Shown: positions 1 through 6,676 of the stretch, piece by piece
How the letters are laid out: every line of letters starts with the position of its first letter
Numbering within the stretch: the first letter of the stretch is position 1
Origin: Fimbriimonadaceae bacterium
Lineage (GTDB): Bacteria > Armatimonadota > Fimbriimonadia > Fimbriimonadales > Fimbriimonadaceae
Reading direction: 5' to 3'
DNA length: 22,711 nt
Assembly: GCA_020849075.1 (NCBI GenBank)
Contig: JADLGZ010000220.1
Span: 1-22,711, forward strand
Notes under the pieces: model-generated
Told to the model about the DNA's origin: nothing
Databases searched by the model: none
Seen by the model: the letters and a program-made list of their open reading frames with translations, nothing else
Made by a program: the position numbers and the translations under genes

Positions 1-46
1 ACCCAGCTGGAAGCCCACGGCTATAAGCGGGTATAAAAGACGTCAC

Positions 47-127
<81 letters not shown>

Positions 128-145
128 CAGGTTCAAAATCAAAGA

Positions 146-172
146 AAACGCCCTCCAATCTGGAGGGCGTTT
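146..172. terminator. Bidirectional Rho-independent terminator after tRNA-Lys
   Basis: Positions 148-156 (ACGCCCTCC) pair perfectly with 162-170, extended by A-T pairs at 146-147/171-172, with a tiny loop. A-rich sequence lies on the left and T-rich sequence on the right, so it can stop both the tRNA transcript and the minus-strand operon that ends at 207. It lies inside the island, so the island supplies the terminator of its host tRNA. Confidence 0.8.
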
Positions 173-180
173 CTCATTTC

Positions 181-201
181 TGCAGTTTATCCGCAGTTTA
201 T
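181..201 (+). repeat. Left arm-type repeats (2 x GCAGTTTAT)
   Basis: There are two GCAGTTTAT copies (182-190, 193-201) with an 11-bp period. The 20-mer TGCAGTTTATCCGCAGTTTA (181-200) occurs again, in the same orientation, at 22459-22478 beside the integrase. Short repeats inside both ends of a tyrosine-recombinase element are the expected form of integrase arm-binding sites. The repeats are seen directly; the function is inferred. Confidence 0.7.
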
Positions 202-206
202 TTCGC

Positions 207-497
207 CTATCCACGCGGACAGTAGGAGATGCTTGAGTGCTCAAACCTCTGCTCTCCGTTAAATGAGGAGGTGACGGTGCACCCCGCAACGCCATCGCTA
301 GAGGTGTACACGTTCACTTGAGTTCGACCGGTGGTTGCCCACGAAGGCCTCTCGACCTTCGTGAGCTGGCTCACGACCACTGCTGAAGTCCTCATCCTGT
401 GGCAATGGATGAGGCCAGGCAGACTCTCGTGCAGGAGAAACCCAGATACTCCAACGACGATGATGATGGCGACGAAGACAAGGACACTGCTAAGCAT
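207..497 (-). CDS. Small single-pass membrane or secreted protein, unknown
   Basis: This is a 96-aa protein starting MLSSVLVFVAIII. Residues 2-23 form one strong hydrophobic segment, a signal anchor or uncleaved signal peptide. The rest is polar, with cysteines near residues 32, 71 and 92. The open frame extends further upstream, but the ATG at 497 overlaps the stop of the excisionase gene by 8 bp (ATGCTTAG), which makes it the natural start and the last gene of the operon. No family is recognised. It may be an entry-exclusion-like or accessory membrane protein, but nothing in the sequence proves that. Confidence 0.6.
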   Translation of the reverse strand: MLSSVLVFVAIIIVVGVSGFLLHESLPGLIHCHRMRTSAVVVSQLTKVERPSWATTGRTQVNVYTSSDGVAGCTVTSSFNGEQRFEHSSISYCPRG

Positions 498-711
498 TCT
501 GCTTCTCCGAGTCCATCGAGCCTCGCGTTTCGCAGCACTGAATGTAGGCTTCGAGTTGCCGAGAGGTGATCCGTCGGGCACGACCAATCTTGATGGTCTC
601 CAGCTTTCCCGCATTGATGAGCTCGTACACGAGGGATCGAGACAGGCTCAAGAGCATAGCGGCTTCCTTGACGGTGTACGCCAATCGCGGGGATCGAGGC
701 GGGCTGTTCAT
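490..711 (-). CDS. xis: Excisionase-like helix-turn-helix protein
   Basis: This 73-aa protein consists almost entirely of the excisionase/MerR-type HTH_17 domain. Residues about 12-57 read YTVKEAAMLLSLSRSLVYEL, then a basic wing (KIGRARRIT) and SRQLEAYI, the classic order of helix-turn-helix, wing and closing helix. Such proteins bind near att sites and bias tyrosine integrases towards excision. The ATG overlaps the stop of the upstream gene as ATGA, so translation is coupled. It lies far from int (21243-22433) in the linear map but next to it in the excised circle. The domain is clear; the role as recombination directionality factor is inferred. Confidence 0.8.
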   Translation of the reverse strand: MNSPPRSPRLAYTVKEAAMLLSLSRSLVYELINAGKLETIKIGRARRITSRQLEAYIQCCETRGSMDSEKQNA

Positions 712-1100
712 CGCAGCCTCCCGACGGTTGATCGGTCACTAGTGCCAAGCCTGACGGACCGAGAAATCGTCTTCCTCTTGACCATGGGGTGAACCTCCTT
801 GCTGGAGTAGCCACCATTCATGAGGGTCACTACCTGGTCTTCGTAGGTCTCCTCGGTTTCAACTAGCTCGATTGAGGTGATGCCGGCCTGAGTGAGAAGC
901 ACTGCTACCAAGAGCTCAGGCGAAGCCTGGGCAACGTGGAGCAGGGCTCGGTTCATCGCTGGTTCTGCCTGCTGGATTGGTTTGCTAAGTCGCTCCCCAA
1001 TGGACAGTTCACTGCTTTGTGGCTGGGGCGCAAGGCTCGACGTGAGTTGACGAAGTTCGGCCGCAAGGGCTTCGGGCAACGAGTGAAGTTCATTGTTCAT
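708..1100 (-). CDS. Hypothetical protein of mobilisation operon
   Basis: This is a 130-aa protein starting MNNELHSLPEALAAEL. The start was chosen because AAAGGAGA lies about 7 bp upstream of the ATG at 1100; the open frame continues upstream without such support. The N-terminal 70 residues are helical and rich in Leu, Ala and Gln. The C-terminal third is basic (MVKRKTISRSVRLG) and could contact DNA. It lies 14 bp after the replication-relaxation gene and overlaps the excisionase start (ATGA). No family is recognised; its position suggests a DNA-processing accessory role. Confidence 0.6.
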   Translation of the reverse strand: MNNELHSLPEALAAELRQLTSSLAPQPQSSELSIGERLSKPIQQAEPAMNRALLHVAQASPELLVAVLLTQAGITSIELVETEETYEDQVVTLMNGGYSSKEVHPMVKRKTISRSVRLGTSDRSTVGRLR

Positions 1101-1114
1101 GTTTCTGTTCTCCT

Positions 1115-1786
1115 TTAGCTCCAGCACCCAACTGGTGGGGCTCCGAGCTCTTCGAAGGTCGTGACGAGGCATTCCAGCTTCGTGTGGTCTGAGGTGAGAG
1201 CTCGCAGGTGACGGGCTCTTCGGGGAGAAGTCGTGACGATGAGGAGCCGCCCTTTGGCGAAGCCGTAGAGATCAGCGCAGGTAGTGCCGCCTGCAAGGAG
1301 CGAGTAGCCCTTCAGTTTTTCGGTGAACTTGGGGCCGGAGACGTGTCCGAGATCAACCTCGATGAAAGTTGGATTGCCCTTGAGGACGATCAATCCATCC
1401 GGACGAATCTCGTGCCTGCCAACCGTGCGCCAGAGCTGCTGTTCGAAGCGCCAACCAGTTCCACCGCGCTTCTGGAGAGCGATTCGAACGTTAGCCGAAG
1501 CAAGCGCATGTCTCAAAAATCGAGGTGAGCCGATCCGATCTGCAAGCAACCGTTCGATGCGCTCACCACAAAGCTCTCCAGCAAGTGTGCCAGCAATGTA
1601 GAGGGACTGGGCATGGAATGGCGTTGTGATCCTGCGCACAGCGTTTACAGCAGCAAGTTCACGGAGTCGAGTGTTGCACCGGGTGACTGAATCGAAGTAG
1701 CCCAGTTCAATCACTTGATCGCGACTTAGGACAAAGCTCAAAGCCAGGTCACGAACTAGCTGGATATCGCGCTCTGTGAACCTCAC
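1115..1786 (-). CDS. Replication-relaxation family protein
   Basis: This 223-aa protein starts with GTG at 1786, overlapping the upstream stop as GTGA. The N-terminal 75 residues form a winged-helix-like block: FTERDIQLVRDLALSFVLSR, then DQVIELGYF and RCNTRLRELAAVNAVRRI. This is the usual opening of the replication-relaxation family (Pfam Replic_Relax). It is followed by a PDGLIVLKGNPTFIEVDLGH stretch and a GYSLLAG segment, as in longer family members, where an acidic nuclease-like half follows the winged helix. These proteins occur in plasmids and integrative elements beside VirD4/HerA-type ATPases, as here, and are thought to act in DNA processing. No classical relaxase is present, so this may take that role (inference). 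Confidence 0.78.
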   Translation of the reverse strand: MRFTERDIQLVRDLALSFVLSRDQVIELGYFDSVTRCNTRLRELAAVNAVRRITTPFHAQSLYIAGTLAGELCGERIERLLADRIGSPRFLRHALASANVRIALQKRGGTGWRFEQQLWRTVGRHEIRPDGLIVLKGNPTFIEVDLGHVSGPKFTEKLKGYSLLAGGTTCADLYGFAKGRLLIVTTSPRRARHLRALTSDHTKLECLVTTFEELGAPPVGCWS

Positions 1787-3126
1787 AGCCAGTCCTCCAA
1801 GTTGGTTGGCTTTGGCGGTTTCGGACCTTTCGGACGGCTTGGAGCAGGGGCGGCTCGTGCCTCATCTGATCCGAGGCCAACATCAAAGATCGCGCGAGCC
1901 TGTCGTCGCATTCGGTCTTTTACGAGATATGAGGCTAGCGTTCGGACTAACGACGGCCTGAGGAGCGGTGCGTTGACCAGGACATGCTCATAGCCTTTCT
2001 CCTTCTTCCAGAGGTATGCCTCACCGACCCGGACATTGTTGAAGTCAATCGCTTTGGCGTCACCAGTCAAATCCTTGCTCAGGAGCACTCCATCCTCACG
2101 CCCGGTGCGGAAGAACATTTTCACGCCAACGCCGTTAAGCACGAGCGAGCGGAACTTTGGATTGGTTTGGGTAAGGGTTTGGTGGGCGACAATGAGGGCT
2201 AGCCGGTATTGTCGAGCCTCAGCGAGGAAGTCCTCGAAGACGCTCGAATCGAAGTGCTCGAACTCGTCCACGATGAGCTGCACCGGATTACGTTTCTGCT
2301 CAGGAATGGTGATCCGCGCGAAGATTTCTCGTCGGATAGCGTTGAGGATGATGTTGCCGACCATGCGGCCCGCGCCTGAGAGTTCATCAGCGGCAAGCGA
2401 GATGATGAGGACGCTTCCAGGAGTGTTAAGGTGCTTTGCGAGGTCGAGAGGGCGCGGGTGTGAGAAGAGCTTGCGAAGACCATCTGTAGCAAACAGCAGG
2501 CTCACCTTGTTCATCACCGGTCCGGCAAGCGTTGCCTGACGATCCTTGGAGAGGCTGCCGTAGCGCTCCCAGAAGCCGGTGAGTTGCTCATCGTTGAAGT
2601 CCTTGAGGAGACCCTCGCGATACTCGGAATCGTAGAGGACGCGCTCAAGGTTCGTGATGGGTTGCCCCTTCGCGGCAAGGAGCAGGAGGGCGTAGCGCAT
2701 GGTTTCGCTCAGCTGGACGCCCCAAGACTCAGACTCTTCAGCGACCGCGTCAATAACGCTGAGTGCTCTGAAGTACGGCTCCCCAGCCCCAGCGAGCGGG
2801 TTGAACCCCACGAGCGGCATCTTTTCCCTCAAGTCGAGGAGGGCGATCTTCTCTGCGGGAACTCGAAGGCAGGCGAGCTGGAACGTGGAATTGGCCAGGG
2901 CTCCGCGAAAATCAAAGACGATGAGCGACCGTCCGCTTCCGATGCACTGAGCGATGAGATGGACGAGTGCCGTAGTCTTTCCTGATCCTGTTGAACCCAG
3001 GAGCAAGGCGTGGGTCTTCAACTCATCAGGAGTGATTGAGACCAGGAATGGTTGTTGCAGGGTTTGGCGGATCCTCCAGTCTTTCCGAGCACCAATCCAG
3101 AAGGGAGTCTTAGTTCGAGTGCTCAC
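1783..3126 (-). CDS. VirD4/TraD-type (T4CP-like) DNA-transfer ATPase
   Basis: This 447-aa P-loop ATPase has Walker A GSTGSGKT at residues 44-51, Walker B LIVDEF at 284-289 and the AHQTLTQ segment at about 314-320 that is typical of VirD4/TraD/HerA hexamers. The C-terminus is Pro/Lys-rich and probably disordered. It lacks the N-terminal membrane segments of canonical coupling proteins, so it resembles the soluble TraD/TraM-recognition type seen in integrative elements. The GTG start at 3126 overlaps the upstream stop (GTGA); the reading frame runs further upstream, but that extension is low-complexity and overlaps the preceding gene. Its likely role is pumping or coupling of element DNA. The ATPase identity is strong; the substrate is inferred. 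Confidence 0.85.
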   Translation of the reverse strand: MSTRTKTPFWIGARKDWRIRQTLQQPFLVSITPDELKTHALLLGSTGSGKTTALVHLIAQCIGSGRSLIVFDFRGALANSTFQLACLRVPAEKIALLDLREKMPLVGFNPLAGAGEPYFRALSVIDAVAEESESWGVQLSETMRYALLLLAAKGQPITNLERVLYDSEYREGLLKDFNDEQLTGFWERYGSLSKDRQATLAGPVMNKVSLLFATDGLRKLFSHPRPLDLAKHLNTPGSVLIISLAADELSGAGRMVGNIILNAIRREIFARITIPEQKRNPVQLIVDEFEHFDSSVFEDFLAEARQYRLALIVAHQTLTQTNPKFRSLVLNGVGVKMFFRTGREDGVLLSKDLTGDAKAIDFNNVRVGEAYLWKKEKGYEHVLVNAPLLRPSLVRTLASYLVKDRMRRQARAIFDVGLGSDEARAAPAPSRPKGPKPPKPTNLEDWL

Positions 3127-3374
3127 CGGATCATCTCCATCGCGCGAGCAAGACTTATCTCTCTGCAGACGAGGCGAAGTGGCAGCGCAACCTCCGAGTG
3201 GTCTAGCTCCAGGTGAGAGAGAAACTGCCATACGGCAGTTCGTAGGTGCTGACCCTCGATTCCCTGATCAAAGCTGAGCGCGAATGCCAGCTTAAGCCCG
3301 TGGTTCAGCTCACTCAGCGCATGTGCCGACAGCGTGACTGCCTTTGTTCGTTGTTCGTTCTCTTGGTTCTCCAT
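3123..3374 (-). CDS. Small hypothetical protein, first gene of mobilisation operon
   Basis: This protein is about 83 aa from the ATG at 3374 (MENQENEQRTKAVTLSAHAL). A TTG start at 3452 preceded by AGGGAAAG would give 109 aa, so the start is uncertain. The content is helical, with SALSELNHGL-like and VWQFLSHLELDHSEVALPLRL segments and no transmembrane region. The stop overlaps the ATPase GTG start, so the pair is coupled and the product may be an ATPase partner. No family is recognised. Confidence 0.5.
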   Translation of the reverse strand: MENQENEQRTKAVTLSAHALSELNHGLKLAFALSFDQGIEGQHLRTAVWQFLSHLELDHSEVALPLRLVCREISLARAMEMIR

Positions 3375-3521
3375 GACTAGTGCGGCTCCGATTGCTCGGT
3401 CATCCGCGCCAGGCTTTTGTGGGAGTGTAGTCACCCTTGACAGGTGACGCAACTTTCCCTATGATCGCCAGGAACTCTAGATGTCGAGCTGGTTTGGTCA
3501 GCGAAACTCTGGGTTCAATCT

Positions 3522-3553
3522 AAGGGACTCCGTGTTAGCGCACGGGCCCTTTT
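3522..3553 (+). terminator. Imperfect hairpin with T-run in divergent intergenic region
   Basis: CCGTG (3530-3534) pairs with CACGG (3541-3545), with outer AAGGG/CCCTT arms (3522-3526/3547-3551) and small bulges, followed by TTTT. It could be a terminator or attenuator upstream of the regulator gene. The rest of 3375-3661, the divergent promoter region between the mobilisation operon and the regulator, shows no convincing gene. Confidence 0.4.
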
Positions 3554-3642
3554 CTGTATCCAGAGGAGTGAGTCGAACCCCAATAGTGGAGGCCGAACCC
3601 ACGCCCGTGACGATTGCACCAGAGTGCAGGGCGATACGAACA

Positions 3643-3657
3643 CCCCATAATATGGGG
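3643..3657. promoter_or_regulatory. Perfect inverted repeat, possible operator
   Basis: CCCCATA-A-TATGGGG has perfect 7-bp arms around one central base. It lies only 4 bp upstream of the GTG proposed as the regulator start at 3662. A site here would suit autoregulation by the HTH product. It is short enough that a small RNA hairpin masking the start is an alternative. Confidence 0.45.
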
Positions 3658-3661
3658 GCAA

Positions 3662-4585
3662 GTGATTCGCAAGGCTCGCCCGATCCGGCAGTCCGACCTG
3701 CCACAGTGCATCGCTCTCGCTCAGGAGCCAATCCTCAAGATTGCGGGAAGCGAGGATCGTGCTGTTCGGTCCTTTGCATCGCTGATCAAGCGCAACTCAC
3801 TGATTGGCACGGTCATTCCTGGCCGTTCTAGCGAAGAGGTCCTTGGGTTTGCCACGGCGATTGCGATCAGTGATGACCTGCTACGCTCAGTTCTCAAACC
3901 TGACTCTCCAGGTTTCTTGACCTACCTCTTCGATGCTAGTGGCTCGTCAGATGAGTTTCTAACGGAGCCCCAGATTGAACGGATACACAAGGGGCCTGGT
4001 CATCCGAGTGGTTCTTCGAACCGTATCCAAGGAGTCAACCTGATGAGTTGCTTTGCAGGTTGGAATCCAGATTATCCAGCCGTCAAAGATGGGCTCGCGA
4101 AGGCACTCAGAATCTTTGTGACCGGACTTCGAGTTGGCAGCTATCATAAGGAGCTTTATGACAAGGCCTTGTTCGATGAGTTCTCGCGATTCTTCGGACT
4201 CCCTTTGAAACTTGCGACTGGTACACGGTATATCGCGGGACTATCTCGTGAGGAATGGGAACATGTAAACAATCCCGTCCAACCGGTCAACGATGTGTTT
4301 TGGTTTGTGGAGCCATCGATAAACCTGACGCGGAGAGAGCGGCTGATCGTCCAAGCCTACATTGATTCGCCAGCTTCAACACAGTCAATCATCGCCGAGC
4401 GTCTCGATATCCGGCATATGAAAGACCACATTGCTTCAATAATCTATAAAGTTAGTGGCCACGTCACGTTTGAAGATACACGTGGCAAGCAGAAGTGGCA
4501 CGAGATCATCGACTACTTTATCGAAAACCCCCAGGAATACCGTCCGTGGGTGACCATGGAGGAGCAGTGTGACTTGGAGTTGTGA
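3662..4585 (+). CDS. Regulator with acetyltransferase-like N-terminus and LuxR-type C-terminal HTH
   Basis: This protein is about 307 aa. The start is uncertain: GTG at 3662 puts VIRKARPIRQSDL first, the usual opening of a GNAT-like fold, whereas a TTG at 3614 would add 16 residues. The middle contains EEVLGFATAIAISDD and AKALRIFVTGLRVGSYHKEL, weakly acetyltransferase-like with no clear acetyl-CoA motif. Residues about 222-267 (NLTRRERLIVQAYIDSPAST, then IIAERLDIRHMKDHIASIIYK) match the GerE/LuxR pattern of LT.RE..V and recognition-helix spacing. It reads divergently from the mobilisation operon and is a natural candidate controller of it. The HTH is moderately secure; the N-terminal assignment is weak. 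Confidence 0.6.
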   Translation: MIRKARPIRQSDLPQCIALAQEPILKIAGSEDRAVRSFASLIKRNSLIGTVIPGRSSEEVLGFATAIAISDDLLRSVLKPDSPGFLTYLFDASGSSDEFLTEPQIERIHKGPGHPSGSSNRIQGVNLMSCFAGWNPDYPAVKDGLAKALRIFVTGLRVGSYHKELYDKALFDEFSRFFGLPLKLATGTRYIAGLSREEWEHVNNPVQPVNDVFWFVEPSINLTRRERLIVQAYIDSPASTQSIIAERLDIRHMKDHIASIIYKVSGHVTFEDTRGKQKWHEIIDYFIENPQEYRPWVTMEEQCDLEL

Positions 4586-4630
4586 TGGTAAGGTGCACTC
4601 CAACCAGAACCCCAACCACCACCCCAACCA

Positions 4631-4660
4631 AAACCCCGACCAATCCAGGCCGGGGTTTTT
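4631..4660 (+). terminator. Rho-independent terminator after regulator gene
   Basis: AAACCCCG (4631-4638) pairs with CGGGGTTT (4651-4658) around a 12-nt loop and runs into a T-tract. It follows the regulator stop by 45 bp. Upstream (4594-4638) is a repetitive CCCCAACCA-like tract, so the other strand has several GGGG runs and could form a G-quadruplex. Confidence 0.75.
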
Positions 4661-5010
4661 GAATCTAGCTCAGGTTCAACGCAAATCTCAACCCTCCTGT
4701 TCTCAGCTTGTTCTCTTCGTTCTCGTTCTTCGTTCACTCCTCCACTCCCTGCGTTCCGTCACTCCCTCATCACTCAAACTCAGAGACAACCTTCAAACAC
4801 TCGGCCCGGCGGGGCGGGCGAGACTGTGCCATGAGACGCACACCTTCGGTGTGCTGATCCATCCTCATCCTTTGACCTTCGTCGTAGCCGGATCTCAGTT
4901 TCTTCTGAGAGTGCCCTGTAAATGTGTTCCCACCCAACCCAGCCCTGTTGTTCTGGTTTGCGGTTGTTGACCGAGCCGTGTGGACAAATCGCGCGAGCGC
5001 CGCTGTCTTT
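4661..5010. other. Non-coding hairpin-rich region, candidate origin (oriV/oriT)
   Basis: No convincing gene is seen in these 350 bp. The region holds a pyrimidine-rich tract with repeated TTCGTT words (about 4710-4740), a G/C-rich patch (4803-4820), a perfect hairpin GCACACC-TTC-GGTGTGC (4838-4854) and a second hairpin TCTCAG/CTGAGA (4893-4910). It lies directly downstream of the replication-type genes and near the mobilisation ATPase. This composition and position suit an origin of replication or transfer, but no nick-site or iteron consensus is recognised. Confidence 0.4.
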
Positions 5011-5361
5011 TCAATTCTTTCTGTCTATTGTTGCTGTCCGATTTCCATCCAATCCAAGTTCCGAGTTTGCCGCTGTCCGTTGCGCGGATGATCGTCGCTT
5101 GTGGATAAGTCCGAGGTCTCGCAGAGTTCTCAAAGCCCTGGAGACGGCATCATGCCCCCTACCGGACCTGGCCATCAAAGTTCGGTAGGTCAGCATGATC
5201 GTCTGGTTGTCCCGATGCCAGCCCGAGGTTTGCCTGATCAGGATGAGGAGAATCCGAAGTTCCGTGTCCTTGAGGTGTGGGGTCACTTTGTCGAAGAGCA
5301 CGTTGGGAACCTTGGTCCACGGCGTCGAAGGCGGCGGCAAGGTCAGCTTTAGTCTGGGCAT
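5011..5361 (-). CDS. Replication initiator-like winged-helix protein (RepO/phage O type)
   Basis: This is a 116-aa protein starting MPRLKLTLPPPSTPWTKVPN. TKVPNVLFDKV, ELRILLILIRQTSGWHRDN and RSGRGHDAVSRALRTLRDLG form the typical N-terminal domain of phage O-like and plasmid initiators: a PN.LFD opening, the LL.LIRQT.GW helix, then an HTH with SRAL..L...GLI. The ATG at 5361 has AAGGA at suitable distance. The usual C-terminal half (LPYRKAK.. region) is absent and instead is encoded by the upstream gene, with which this one overlaps by 203 bp in another frame. It probably binds origin DNA, perhaps in 4661-5010. Confidence 0.65.
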   Translation of the reverse strand: MPRLKLTLPPPSTPWTKVPNVLFDKVTPHLKDTELRILLILIRQTSGWHRDNQTIMLTYRTLMARSGRGHDAVSRALRTLRDLGLIHKRRSSAQRTAANSELGLDGNRTATIDRKN

Positions 5362-5569
5362 GGAAGTATTCCTTAGGAGGTGAGTAGCTCTTGCGGATGG
5401 CGTCCACGATGAACGCCTCTTGGCGCTTCGCTTTGCGGTAGGGCAGGTAGATCAGCTGCTGCTCGATCTCGTCTTCGCTGAACTGTGAGAGGAGCTCCAC
5501 AACGCCATCCTTGGAGACCCCAAGTTTGTAGAGTTCAACGGCGAGGCGAGTCTTGCGATCCAGGCTCAT
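5159..5569 (-). CDS. Small protein resembling C-terminal half of replication initiators
   Basis: This is a 136-aa reading frame. Residues 1-80 look real: RKTRLAVELYKLGVSKDGVV, then QFSEDEIEQQLIYLPYRKAK, EAFIVDAIRKSYSPPKEYF. The QI.YLPYRKAK..EAF..AI...Y.PP pattern is, to my knowledge, usually found C-terminal to an O-like winged helix in initiators. From about residue 70 on the composition turns Asp/Gln/His/Pro-rich, as expected where it merely reads antiphase through the next gene, so the tail may be an accident of a lost stop. The start overlaps the upstream stop (ATGA at 5569-5566). Confidence 0.6.
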   Translation of the reverse strand: MSLDRKTRLAVELYKLGVSKDGVVELLSQFSEDEIEQQLIYLPYRKAKRQEAFIVDAIRKSYSPPKEYFHAQTKADLAAAFDAVDQGSQRALRQSDPTPQGHGTSDSPHPDQANLGLASGQPDDHADLPNFDGQVR

Positions 5570-6072
5570 ATCGCCTCCAATCGCATGAACGCGTTCACCC
5601 GGCGACCAACCTCCTCCATCGCTCCAAAGAAGCTGTAGTCAGGCTCACCGCTTGGCCGGACCGCGATTCCAAGCCGTTGGAGTTGATCCACGAGTTCAGC
5701 GCCGTCGATGATGTTCACGCGAGCGGCTTGGTAGTGGGGTTGCAGCTTCCGAGCTGTCGCGGTAACGTGACGAGGAGAGACGATGATCCCAAGATCAGCC
5801 TTGGTCCGGATCACCGCTCCGGCTAACTCATCGAGCATACGGACGCGGACTCCGTCATTGATCACCTTGACAATTACCTTCAGGGGAAGCGATCCAAACG
5901 AGCTCTCGCACATCAGCTCATGGCCACCGAAGCGAGATTTTTGACGCGTTTCCCTGCGATCTAGAATTTGGACTTCACCGAATCCGGTGCGAGAAAGAAC
6001 CTTTGCGGTCAGCAGCAGAAGGGTGTGCAGAGAACTGTTCTGCAGCATGTGGAGCAAGGCTTGGTTGGTCAT
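5566..6072 (-). CDS. Mrr-like restriction-endonuclease-fold protein
   Basis: This 168-aa protein starts at an ATG with a strong AAAGGAGG 6 bp upstream and overlaps the XRE gene stop (ATGA). Segments match the Mrr-type nuclease fold in order: TGFGEVQILDRRETR, FGGHELMCESSFGSLPLKV, IVKVIND, a DELAGAVIRTKADLGIIVSP helix-strand pair, and INIIDGAELVDQL-like ending. The expected D..E/Q.K active site is imperfect (ESSFGSLPLKVIVKV), so catalysis is doubtful. Mrr-like proteins usually cut modified DNA, but location in a replication operon suggests a DNA-binding or replication role here. Fold assignment is moderate; activity is unknown. Confidence 0.6.
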   Translation of the reverse strand: MTNQALLHMLQNSSLHTLLLLTAKVLSRTGFGEVQILDRRETRQKSRFGGHELMCESSFGSLPLKVIVKVINDGVRVRMLDELAGAVIRTKADLGIIVSPRHVTATARKLQPHYQAARVNIIDGAELVDQLQRLGIAVRPSGEPDYSFFGAMEEVGRRVNAFMRLEAI

Positions 6073-6503
6073 TTCGATCCTCCTTTCTTTGATTTGATGT
6101 ATCCCTTCGGGTGGCGTGAGGTCACCCAGCGGCCTGGTTTCACTCCGTCGAAGGCAGGCTTGAGGTCTCCGAACTCATCGGTTGCATTCTCGGGGAGGCA
6201 CCCCCGGCAACCGGCTAGATCGCAGGTATGCGGTGTCAAAAACCGTCCAAGCTCAGCCACGAGGTCTCGCGGATCAATCCGGTAGCCGAGCGTTTGCTCC
6301 AGAGCAGTAGTAATCCGGGCGACCATGGCAAAACTTGGATTCATTTTTCCATTGATCAGCCGGGAGACCGACGAGGGACTCACCTTGGCATCCGCGGCCA
6401 GGCGAGAGACGCCGTGGAAGGCGTAGCGGGTTGTGTGAATCATCAGATCGGCGACCCGATTGATGACCGGCCCGAAGGCCTGGGTAGGGGGTGGATGTGT
6501 CAT
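6069..6503 (-). CDS. XRE-family helix-turn-helix regulator
   Basis: This is a 144-aa protein from the ATG at 6503 (MTHPPPTQAFGPVINRVADL). An HTH lies at about residues 33-65: GVSRLAADAKVSPSSVSRLI, NGKMNPSFAMVARI. It is followed by a Cys-containing segment (HTCDLAGCRGCLP) that may bind metal and a basic C-terminus. The open frame continues upstream to 6719 and includes more cysteines, so a longer form starting near 6569 (GTG) is possible; that stretch also overlaps a plausible plus-strand ORF. It heads the replication operon and is its likely repressor. Confidence 0.72.
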   Translation of the reverse strand: MTHPPPTQAFGPVINRVADLMIHTTRYAFHGVSRLAADAKVSPSSVSRLINGKMNPSFAMVARITTALEQTLGYRIDPRDLVAELGRFLTPHTCDLAGCRGCLPENATDEFGDLKPAFDGVKPGRWVTSRHPKGYIKSKKGGSK

Positions 6504-6676
6504 GCAGCCATTGCACCAAACCGAACAAAAGCCGACAAGTCCTTGTGCGTCGATGCAAGGCTTGCGGACGTGTGAAAGCCCTAAATCGAAAAGGATGCCT
6601 TTGCGTGAATGGGTGCGGTGCGGTCCATGACAAATGGTGGCGGAGACCACGCTCGGAAGGCTTACTGGAGGCATGA
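6491..6676 (+). CDS. Small zinc-ribbon-like protein upstream of recombinase
   Basis: This is a 61-aa ORF with CSHC (residues 5-8), CKAC (22-25) and a further C-x-C-x3-C cluster (36-42), ending in a basic tail. The spacing suits a small zinc ribbon. Its stop overlaps the ATG of the next ORF as ATGA, as elsewhere in this island. Against it, part of it is antisense to the possible N-terminal extension of the XRE gene, which also looks Cys-rich, and the ribosome site (GGGGG) is very close to the ATG. Only one of the two overlapping readings is likely to be real. Confidence 0.4.
   Translation: MDVSCSHCTKPNKSRQVLVRRCKACGRVKALNRKGCLCVNGCGAVHDKWWRRPRSEGLLEA

Noticed and set aside
331..817. Long frames on both strands across the excisionase region (331-792 plus, 392-817 minus)
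   Set aside because: Both overlap the clear HTH excisionase and have low-complexity, shadow-like composition.
3127..3231. 35-residue N-terminal extension of the T4CP-like ATPase
   Set aside because: Low-complexity and overlapping the upstream gene, whereas the GTGA overlap at 3126 matches the coupling style of this operon.
3481..3831. Plus-strand 116-aa frame before and across the regulator start
   Set aside because: It runs through the hairpin and palindrome, overlaps the better-supported regulator frame and resembles no protein.
4513..4737. Minus-strand frame with a Gly/Trp-rich stretch
   Set aside because: The Gly-Trp pattern comes from reading the complement of the C-rich repetitive tract and terminator; no start signal.
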